Below the pieces are notes generated by a model. That model was not told the DNA's origin. It saw only the letters and a list, made by a program, of their open reading frames with translations, and did not search any database. This document shows, piece by piece, positions 32,516 to 41,424 of a DNA stretch of 64,000 bases. The position numbers and the translations under genes were made by a program. This DNA is from Persicaria tinctoria (lineage: Eukaryota; Streptophyta; Magnoliopsida; Caryophyllales; Polygonaceae). The first letter of the stretch is position 1. Each line of letters opens with the position of its first letter. The stretch lies in the NCBI GenBank assembly GCA_037127255.1, contig JBANSL010000004.1:85146627-85210626 (forward strand), written 5' to 3'.

Positions 32516-32957
32516 AGAAAATTGAGTAAAACCTAGGGTGTGTATGGATGCAATTTTAGTAGTTAATAAACTACTAAAATTGGGGGTTAAAATTTTTAAC
32601 CTTGTATGAGGAGGGGTTTATTAGGAGATTTTAGTTTATTTGGGGGTTTATTTAATAAGCTATTTTTGATAGCTTTTTGGGAGTTTATGTGGTTTATTTT
32701 ATTTGAAAATACCATAATACCCCTAATAATAACAAAATAAACCTACACTTTTTACAAATAAACTGTTTTTCAACCCATACGGAGTTTATATTTTTTCATA
32801 AATTTTTAACTACTTTTTACCAACAGTTTATAAATTTTACCCTGTTTATAATTTTAGTCGGTTTATTAACTCCGTCTCATACGAACCCCTAGTTTGGAGA
32901 GATTTATGAATTTGTCTTACCATGTTCACATATTTGTCCTACCACCAATGTATATAT

Positions 32958-33525
32958 TTACTGTCAACGTTTGTCAGTAGCTTCTCTAGTGAACCAAACT
33001 CGGTAATCAACCTTACAGCATGCACATCTCCAATTCCTGACACTCCTGCACTAAAGAATTATACATACGCTGCACTAAATATGTTTATTAACTCTATGAA
33101 TATCATTTACCACGTGAAGAAAAACAATAAGATGTTATCAAAGACTTGAATAAAGAAGTAGCATCTTGTATAATAATTGAGAATCCTGCACTTTAAAAAA
33201 AATCATGCTTCAATTTGTCTTTGACAACTAATTGCCGAGATCCTTTTTAGGTTTCACAGTGAAGCTTGGCAAGTGAATAAAAATGAATATCAAAAAATTA
33301 TCTAGGAGTCTAGGATAGGAGAAAATTAGACACAAATTTGGGTGGGAGTGTGGGACAACCCATGGGACTTGATATGGTGAGTAAGAACCAGAAACAATAT
33401 GTGAATTTCAATGGCCATTGTAGAATGGAAAAATGAAAGAAAATCAAGTGCAATATAAGATGGCAAAATTGGATATATACCCATGAAAACATCATTAATT
33501 GGGTATATACCCATCAAAACTTCAA
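32958..33525 (-). pseudogene. Duplicate of exonuclease H3TH exon and following intron (part B)
   Basis: Collinear and about 97 % identical to 58213-58790. It contains all but the last ~23 bp of the exon encoding GVSGIGDVHAVRLI in the intact gene. The donor-proximal end of that exon has been lost at the junction with the composite insertion. Confidence 0.88.
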
Positions 33526-33605
33526 AACGGCCGATTCACAAGATGTCGTTCCACAGATAATCAAGTATTCATAAAGTATATTTACCAATTAGTGGAGAAG
33601 GGATG

Positions 33606-34253
33606 TGTTGGGTTGCCTCTATATCCTCAATTGGATTTGGATCACCTTTCAGTTGGGCTTGAATGGGTTCATCAACTTTTGGGCTAAGGAACATTCTAGA
33701 AGGATTTGTGTAATCAAGCTTCTCCAAGCTTCATCTTTCCCTCTTGATTTATCTAGATCTTTCCTTAAGCCTTATCACATCTTTGAGCCTTCTCCCACTC
33801 TCTATAGTATTCTTTTGACCTCATCCAAATTGGTGAAGACTCTAGAGAATTCTCAAGGCTTTCTCCAAAGGATTTGAGGTCTATAAATAGAGACTCAAGC
33901 TTAATTAGTCTCTTGGTGAATCATTCCCTTGAATCATCCCACATCATTCAAGCTCCATCCACATTAGTCCATCCAAGCCTCCACACAAAGCCTTCATCAT
34001 ACAAACACATTCTATTCCACTATATTGTAAAGAGAGAGTTTTGTCCATTACCCCTTGTATTTCCTAGAAGGCTCGTTGTACTCTTTCTTATTTGATAGTG
34101 GATTTGTTGGTTGTTGCCGCCCGTGGGTTTTCCTCCCGGTACTCGGGTTTCCCACGTTAAATTTGTGTGTTCTATTTTGCCTTACTCTCTCTATTTGTGA
34201 TTCCGTTCTTCCGTTGCGCGCCCGTTGTTCTTATTACCACTAAATCCCTAACA
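33606..34253 (+). mobile_element. Solo LTR of a Copia element
   Basis: 648 bp from TGTTGGGTTGCC to AAATCCCTAACA, flanked by exact GGATG duplications (33601-33605, 34254-34258). A TATA box (TCTATAAATAGAG, about 33881) and the downstream CGTGGGTTTTCCTCCCGG..GGGTTTCCCACG block are typical of plant Copia LTRs. The internal region was removed by LTR-LTR recombination. The small ORFs inside it are not genes. Confidence 0.93.
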
Positions 34254-34258
34254 GGATG

Positions 34259-34740
34259 GTTTTGGTGATTGAAGTAAAGAAAAGAAATTATAAACAAGTT
34301 AGTAGAGATAACAATTGAGAAAATAGTTCCATCTATAAATATCCACTTTAGTTTGGTTGATTGATCAAGTTCTCTTTTCATCCTATTATTGTTCCTGTCC
34401 TTTTCTTGTGTAAATTACTAGTCCGAGTCCTAGTAACCCTTCCGAATTAGATAACCCTAACACGGTCAAGATTCAACCTATTAGTAGCACTAAGATTAAG
34501 GATTAACCAGGATACATGCAACACCAAGCTACGAGTCAATATTCAACATGTAATTGATTCTCTACACACCAGTTTAGTCCTACGAGTCCTAAAAAGGCAT
34601 GATTGCTACTATGGATTAAGGTTCGCTACGAGAAATCTACAAAATCCTAGCAATAATCTGGGGGTGCTCGAGCACCCCCTGGCTGGAAAAAAAATACAAA
34701 AAAATAATAATTTTTTTACATATATTTAGTATATTTAAGA
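34259..34740. other. Repeat-derived intergenic DNA with a perfect 20-bp palindrome
   Basis: No gene. GGGGGTGCTC followed by its own reverse complement forms a perfect 20-bp palindrome at 34660-34679, followed by CCTGGCTGG and A-rich DNA. It could form a strong hairpin in single-stranded DNA or RNA. Confidence 0.5.
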
Positions 34741-34777
34741 TAATATAAAAAATTTAAGTGATATTTAAAGCAGAATT

Positions 34778-34841
34778 ACTATCTAGCTCAATTGGTAAAG
34801 GGGAGGGAAGAGAATTAAATGGTCTTGGTTTCAAACTCTTC
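34778..34841 (+). mobile_element. Probable second SINE (5' part)
   Basis: TATCTAGCTCAATTGGTAAAGG then GGTCTTGGTTTCAAACTC match the A box and B box layout and spacing of the SINE at 31340. No clean A tail or target duplication was found; the 3' part runs into a tandem duplication. Confidence 0.45.
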
Positions 34842-35013
34842 ACTTTTTATTTGTTTTATTATATCATTATTCCACACAATTCCACGGACAGCCCAATCTG
34901 CCCCAATCGATCGTCATATGTGCGCACTGCTTTTTATTTGTTTTATTATATCATTATTCCACACAATTCCACGGACAGCCCAATCTGCCCCAATCGATCG
35001 TCATATGTGTGCA
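34842..35013 (+). repeat. Tandem duplication of an 86-bp unit
   Basis: CTTTTTATTTGTTTTATTAT.. to ..CGTCATATGTGCGCACTG occurs twice head to tail with one base difference. The overlapping ORFs repeat the same peptide and are not genes. Confidence 0.92.
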
Positions 35014-35254
35014 CTGTGCAGAGCCAAAGGGATCACAACCATCACTCTTCACATTTCTTTTCATTTGCCACCAACATATTACAAGTAATCTCCAAATCAT
35101 TACGATCCAGCTCAAAAATACCTGAAATATATATAAAAAAACAGTAGTGTAGACTCCGAAAAGAAAATAACACAAAATAACTATAAAATATGTAAAATAT
35201 ACATTAACAAGGCCTAATATAATATGCAAATATACGCCTAAAATAGACCCTATC

Positions 35255-36300
35255 AGATACCAAGCTTTGATGAAAATAAAACCGGAAACGATATCTCCAC
35301 CGCTAATTTTTACTATTTCCACCGCTAATCACCGCATAGGTATGCGGTGGTCTTAATCCACTATACATACGGTAGGTCCGTTGACCGTATACGAACCCAC
35401 CGCATACCTATGCGGTGGGTTATGGCGACGGTATACATGCGTTGGGTTTTTGGCAATTGGAAAAGGTTGTAGAAGTTATCCAAAACTGTCGTCATAACCC
35501 ACCGCATACCTATACGGTGGGTTATGGCGACGGTTTGTGACTGTTATGGCGACGGTTTTAGATTGTATAGTGACGGTTCAAACCCATTGTATACCTATGC
35601 GGTGGATTATTGCGATGGTTTTGAACTGTTATGGCGACGGTTTTTGACATGTGCACGGTAACCCACCGTATAGTATTGCGGTGACTCGCCGTATACCTAT
35701 TGCGGTGACCCACCGTATACCTATGCGGTGGGATCGGTTACTGTCATTAAACCCACCGCATATCTATGCGGTGATTAGCGGTGGAAATAGTAAAAATTAG
35801 CGGTGAAGATATCATCACCCAAATAAAACATAGCTAAAATTCACTGCAATAAAGAATAAACATTATCCACACTAATAAGAATGAAGATAACTTTTGCAAA
35901 AGGAACAAAACTGCTAAGACACACTAGCAAAGGGGAAAACTTCGCAACTAATTGGTCACAGATTTGACAGGCCGTGATAGAGGATGACCTTATTCTTTTA
36001 ATTAGTAAATTGGAAAGGCAAGAAAGTTAGATAACTTTTGGTATGAGCTGATGACTACTTTTCTCGACTGATACTACCTCCCCCATTTAAACAAAAGTTA
36101 ATGCTGCACTCGGAATTCAAGAACCATGTGGTATAAAAGTTTGCGAAGCCAACCACTCCTCTTGGACCTTCACATGCAACTTGTTCTCACAGACCTAGAT
36201 TTTGCATTGGTCCTCGCGGGTGGGGAGGGGAGGTTGAACAGCCAAGATTTAGTTTTTCTCCATGTAATATGTTGTTACAGTAGATGGGTTTGCAAACTCA
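35255..36300 (-). pseudogene. Duplicate of exonuclease intron DNA (part C), containing the MITE
   Basis: Apart from the MITE this aligns with 60159-60260 and then jumps, at the words GACACAC, to 62508-62830 of the intact gene. The 2.2-kb internal piece, with the exon at 61264-61332 and the exon at 61888-62015, is missing. Only intron sequence remains, so it has no coding value. Confidence 0.8.
35283..35820. mobile_element. Mutator-like MITE, 538 bp, 9-bp target duplication
   Basis: The ends (CGGAAACGATATCTCCACCG and, reversed, GGGTGATGATATCTTCACCG) continue as about 55 bp of nearly perfect inverted repeat. AAATAAAAC is duplicated exactly outside (35274-35282, 35821-35829). The intact paralog at 60174-60182 has AAATAAAAC once and no insert, proving the empty site. 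The interior is built from CACCGCATACCTATGCGGTG and GGCGACGGTTTT-type units in both orientations, so the whole element can fold on itself. No coding capacity. Confidence 0.93.
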
Positions 36301-36621
36301 ATTTGGGTTTTTGTAAGTTTCTAGATCTATAATGGATTTGACTTTGAAATTCATGAGTTTTGGTTATAAATCTAGAAGAGCGATGTTGTTTATATTGGAT
36401 ATTTGTATTTTAATTTTATGGTATTAAAGTCGGGTGAAGTTTTTGCTACAGAAGAGTTTTGATGCAAAACAATTTTTGTTACTACTGAAGTGTTTTATTG
36501 TTTTTTCTATTATTGTCAATTGAACCATTTTTAATTTTAGAAATGATATGGATATTAAATCAATCAAATTTGTTGTTGGGGATGGTTATAAATTTCAAAT
36601 TATTAGGACCCTTGATTTTTA
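36301..36621. other. AT-rich intergenic, nothing recognised
   Basis: No gene and no clear repeat ends. Confidence 0.3.
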
Positions 36622-37088
36622 GAGGAAATTTGATGAAATGAACCTTTTACCATTTTTGTTTAGGTAGTTAGCCCCTTAATTTTTTTATTAAGCACAACCA
36701 ACCCATCTAATTTTTTTTTAGCCGAAGGAACCCATCTTCTTCCTCCCATCTTATTTCCTTCCTCCCATCTTCTTCCTCGGAGCTCACCGGATCTGGAGCC
36801 AAGCAAGTCGGAGCCACCCTCGGAGCTCACCGGATCTGGAGCCGACGAAGCTGGAGTCGCCATCGGAGCTCACCGGATCTGGATTTTTCGACTCCCCTCC
36901 CATGGCGGCTGGGTTTGTAGCGAGGCTCGGTGGCGGCGGATTCGGGCTTTCGGTGGCCGGATCTGTGGTGTGGGTGGCCGGAGGGACTCGGATCTGGGGT
37001 GGCGGCGGTCGACGAGGGCTGGCGTTGGGGCTCGGATCTGTTGGCCGCCATCTCTCCAAATCTCCAACGGGGAAGAAGGGGAGGATGA
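36622..37088 (+). mobile_element. MULE-like head with GC-rich tandem repeats
   Basis: GAGGAAATTTGATG..AACC..TAGTTAGCCCC at 36622 resembles the termini at 7113 and 28824. It is followed at 36720 by a leader-like CTTCTTCCTCCCATC region and three ~42-bp tandem units (36778-36882) with the core CGGAGCTCACCGGATCTGGA, then a G-rich segment to 37070. ORFs in several frames here reflect base composition. Probably a captured gene head; no protein recognised. Confidence 0.4.
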
Positions 37089-37345
37089 TACACATACACT
37101 TGGTGTATGTTGGTGTATCTTTTTTCCATGTGTAAAAATTTGTAAAATTTATCCACTACTTTTAAAATTGTAAAAATTAACCCTGAAATTTTTCTTTAAA
37201 ACTCTATTATACTCATATTATAAAGAATAAATCCTAAAAATTTCAATAATCACTAATGATACCCTAAATTTTAAATGGTGAACCCTAAAAAAATAAATTT
37301 TCAAGAAAAAAAAAATGGTGTATACATACACCAAGTGTATGTGTA
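37089..37345. mobile_element. Palindrome-ended MITE, about 255 bp
   Basis: TACACATACACTTGGTGTATG at the left is matched in reverse by CATACACCAAGTGTATGTGTA at the right (over about 21 bp). With TA taken as the target duplication the element is 37091-37343, as in Tc1/mariner-type MITEs. Interior AT-rich, no ORF. The superfamily is uncertain. Confidence 0.6.
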
Positions 37346-37659
37346 GCCTTTTCCGGAAGAAGGGGTTGTGTTGTAATTTATAATAAATCACGAAACCGGC
37401 CTGAAATTTTTAAAAATTACAAATTGGCCATATTTTTTATATAATTACAGAAAGCGGCATAAAACTTTTAGGGATGCAAATTTTGTCCTTGTGAAGTATT
37501 CACATATCCTGAAGATGATATGTAACCCCCGAAGTGGTTGACCCTATATTTTATTGATTCCGCGTTATATTACTTACATTGATGCATTTTTTTTTAGTTG
37601 ATGACATGTTATAATAGGTGTTTTTACGTATACAACCAATATTAATGTCGTAGTTTCAA

Positions 37660-38770
37660 AGACTTTGTATTTTTATATGTGCAATAAGGTGACAATATTT
37701 TGATTCCACGTTTTAATCTCTTATGTCATCAATTATATAAAATTGTCACCATAAATAATTGTGATTAATGAAGCGTAATAACAAATGTCATCCATGAATA
37801 AAAATTTAATGAATATGTCACCACAAGTGATTGCATCAATGACTTGTGGTGTCACCACAAGTGATTGCATCAATGAAGTGTAATCACAAACGTGTCATCA
37901 ATGAATGAAAGTATAATCGATGAAATTAAATCGATATACAATTGATTAAATTAAAAACATGTGGCATCAATCGATTTGATTAAAAAAATGGCATCAAATA
38001 ATTACATTATAAAAATGACATCAAAATACCATTTTGAAAATTTTGTATCACATTAAAGAAAAAAATGTCATCAAAAATACTACTTTGAAAAAATATCATC
38101 AAAAATATGGCATCACGGTAAAAAAAATATGATCAAAAAATTGACATAAAAAAAAGTGGCATCAATCGTTAAAAGTAAAAAAAAATGGCATCAATGATCA
38201 ACGTGACATTACTGTAAACAAAAAATGTCATCAAGGTTTAAAAAAAGTGGCATTAAAAAAATGGCATCATTTCATTAGAAAAGTGGCATCAAAGTGAAAA
38301 TAAAATATAGTAAAATTTTGGCATCAAAACGGTAAAACATGACATCACTAAAAAAACATGTGGCATCAATCGATTTGATTAAAAAAATGGCATCAAATAA
38401 TTACATTATAAAAATGACATCAAAATACCATTTTGAAAAATTTGTATCACATTAAAGAAAAAAAATGTCATCAAAATACTACATTGAAAAAATATCATCA
38501 AAAATATGGCATCACGGTAAAAAAAATATCATCAAAAAATTGACATAAAAAAAAGTGGCATCTGACGTTAACAGTAAAAAAAATGGCATCAATGATCAAC
38601 GTGACATTACTGTAAACAAAAAATGTCATCAAGGTTTAAAAAAAGTGACATTAAAAAGTGTCATCCAATCATTCCATTAGAAAAGTGGCATCAAAGTGAA
38701 AATAAAATATAGTAAAATTTTTACATCAAAACGGTAAAATATGGCATCACTAAAAAAAAAAGTTAGCATC
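37660..38770 (+). repeat. GGCATCA-rich repeat field with a ~399-bp tandem duplication
   Basis: Words of the form (T/A)GGCATCAA, GACATCAA and GTCATCAA recur about every 15-40 bp for 1.1 kb. On top of this, 37957-38355 and 38356-38755 are two long copies of a ~399-bp unit, over 90 % identical. No ORF. It is followed by GGTCAACGTTGACCGGTCAACGG, a set of nested GGTCAA/TTGACC inverted words (38780-38830). Confidence 0.85.
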
Positions 38771-38934
38771 AAAATGGGTTGGTCAACGTTGACCGGTCAA
38801 CGGTCAAACGGTTGACTATTGACCGACCCACCCTATTAGGAAGGGGGTTAGGGCAAAACTAATTAAATTGATTTATGGCCTAAGTGCCCAATTAAATATT
38901 CTAAAAAGGTCAAGTATCAAAATCACCCTAATTT

Positions 38935-39140
38935 TTATTCGCCCGGGGCCTTTATTCGCGGTATCTAGGTCTTGTCTGACTTATTCTCAGGTCTTTGATG
39001 GTGATGTCTATGGAGATCGATCATGTTATTGTGTCGTACGCTGGTACTGTGGCCATTAAACATCGACATAATATCGTTCGCGACACCTTATTGGATATCT
39101 GCTACAGGTATGAGATTTCTGCCGGTAAGAAGAGACTAGG
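38935..39140 (+). pseudogene. Degraded repeat-associated coding fragment
   Basis: One frame reads RPGPLFAVSRSCLTYSQVFDG then DVYGD; after a frameshift near 39020 the next reads GTVAIKHRHNIVRDTLLDIC then YRYEISAGKK. This block (GD-H-VSCAG-VGIKHRHN--RDTL-DIC) is one I recall recurring in plant repeat-derived hypothetical proteins. Function unknown. It is broken and not a gene. Confidence 0.4.
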
Positions 39141-39269
39141 ATGTTATTCAGGCTAGACTTGGACACGTGGATGGAATTTTTTTTCTTTTCAAACTGATGA
39201 GTTGTTTAGTTGAAGGTAGAAAGGGATGGGAAAATCAAAATATTCCGGATCTCCCTTCAAGTAGATGGA

Positions 39270-39440
39270 GGGGATGGATCCCCTTGCCATCATCCTCATC
39301 AACTGGAAGCTCTTCCTTGTATTTGAAGACCTTGATCTCGCCAGAGGAAGAGCTTCTGTACAATCCTCTTCAATTCGGTGATGGAGGCGTATCAGAGCTT
39401 GCCGGAGATGGACTTGTCGTAGACCAAGTAGTCAAATTAG
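39270..39440 (-). pseudogene. Possible DUF538-family fragment
   Basis: On the minus strand the sequence reads VYDKSISGKL, stop, YASITELKRI and KLFLW, close to the YDKSITGKISYGSITDLKGI pattern of plant DUF538 proteins. It is broken by a stop and a probable frameshift. Fragmentary and tentative. Confidence 0.35.
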
Positions 39441-39936
39441 ACATGGTATTCAACAAAGCATTTTCTCCTAAAAAATCATCCCTTTCCAAAACCAATTTAA
39501 AAAAATGTCAAGACTGTGAATAAACCAGATTTAAAACCTATTTATCCTTCTAGGTACAAAATGTACCAGTGCCCATATGAACACACACACATCATCAGCG
39601 CCAAGCCACCAACACCAACAGGATGGAGTACTTTTAACATTTCAGGATCATCCTTGTCCCTTTGTAGATACTCGCGATTAACAAGGTCTTCAATCCGCTT
39701 CGTTATCGCCTTAGGGCCCGGCTGCATTTACATTCAACGGGCTATTAATTAAAACATCAAAGACAAATTGTCTTGTGTTGTGTAGTGATCTCTTATAATG
39801 TATGTACCTTGAAGATGTGGCTCAACGTACTGCTTTGAACACTCCATGGAAATCTCTTGTTGGCTCAAAACTTTACGACTCTTCATAATTCGCACAATGG
39901 AGGCATCGATGGAAAGGCGTCTAGCCTTGTTAAAAC

Positions 39937-40604
39937 TGTAGGAAAATTAGATGCGCAGCGGAAGGGTAGAAAACTATTTTCTAACATCTAATTCGGGATC
40001 TCATGCATGAATTGATATGAACAATATAGAGGGGAAAAGTCGTACCTTTCTTGTGCGGAACCTTGATTCGAAATCACCTTTGGAGAAAAGAGCCTCAAGT
40101 GCGACTCCTCTACTTGGTCCACACGAGCACGGGATTGGATCTCCTTGTCTCCGTTTGCTAGAACGAATGATCGAAGGATTGCAACTCACACCCTACGGGT
40201 TAGGGAGGCTAGCGATTTGTGGTGGGAGGAGATTTTGGAGACACGTATAATCCAATATTAAGTTAAGACTTATTCTCAATAAGTCTCCTTATATATTGTA
40301 GAAACTAGGTCAACTTATTCCTAATAAGTCACCTTTATCTTTTATCTTCTATCCACAAACTATATCAACAATAATAACTTATTATTATTATTAATCAATT
40401 ATCCAATTCCTAATACTCTTTGTGTGTGACCTTATAGGACCTGAATAAAATAGCAATAGATTAAATATAATTTAATCTATAAATTATAGTTGTCTTCTAG
40501 CAAAGCACTATAATTACCTAAATTATTCAGATTATAAATCTCCATTTTAATCCTATTATATCATTAGTATTTCACACATCAATTAAAGGACACCAATTCC
40601 TTCA
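39937..40604 (-). repeat. 3' LTR of the young Copia element
   Basis: Contains the same 62-aa and 77-aa spurious ORFs as the other LTR. Confidence 0.95.
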
Positions 40605-41424
40605 ATCTCCCACTTGTCCTTAAGTGGATGTGCGGTTTCAATTCCTTTGTCACTTAATGTTCAATTTGACGATATGATAGCATCTCATGTTATCCATATC
40701 AATTCAAATTATTTCTCGATCCCGAGCTTGAGCTGTCAAATAAACAAATGATTACGTATTAATCCATTTGAGCATGGCCATGCATTTTACAGTTCTTACT
40801 CTTCGAGTGGCCAGAACATTATTCCTACTCAGATATCCTAATATCCAGAATAGGAGGACTTCTCCAATCTTGCGTGACTATAGCTCCCACTTAAATTTTA
40901 GCAACCCTAATCACTGCCTTTATGACTGCCTTTTACGGATCAGCGGTTGACAGTGTCAAAGGCTACCAATCATCAAGTGAGAGGGATATCACACTCATGT
41001 CTGAGGAACCTACTAATAATATTTTAACCTTTAATTCTTCAACTTATTTGAAAAATCTTAAGGCAGGTCTGCCTAACAAGTATCCACCATACTTGTCTAT
41101 ACAATTGATTAGACATCTCTATGTCCCTATAGCCCGTGAAACTTGGCGCTATCAATCAACTTGCATAATAGTCTATATTAAATCATTTATGTCCCATTTA
41201 ATGATTAAGACTATGGCAAAGCATAATTCATAATATCAGTTCACTTAATAGGGTCTCAACCACCACGACTTTCGCAGCGATCCTATTTGATAATCATAAA
41301 TTATTAGGACATTTTATTCAATTCTAAACCATAATTGAATAATAGTGAAATTTTATTTCAAACAAACATGATGAAAATATGTTTCAACAATCTTGATCAA
41401 TATCTAATGCGTTAAACATATAAA

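Larger units (their letters stand above)
28824..32957. mobile_element. Composite insertion carrying several host-gene fragments (Pack-MULE-like)
   Basis: The insertion interrupts the duplicated exonuclease segment: 28823 corresponds to about 57612 and 32958 to about 58213. The left edge GAGGAAATGC..AAATAGACC is the terminus family also seen at 7113. Inside are a GC-rich leader (28980-29220), a DOPA-dioxygenase exon, an unassigned ORF (30814-31023), a SINE, a field of TGGTAGGA-type repeats and a thioredoxin fragment. An inverted pair of about 70 bp (31240-31325 versus 32895-32965, AAATATATACA-T-ATGG-AGGACAAAT) suggests that at least two elements are stacked. Overall boundaries are reliable; internal element borders are not. 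Confidence 0.55.

Noticed and set aside
37957..38755. CRISPR-like array
   Set aside because: The repeat words are irregularly spaced, very short and AT-rich, the long units are contiguous with no spacers, and the genome is plant nuclear DNA.
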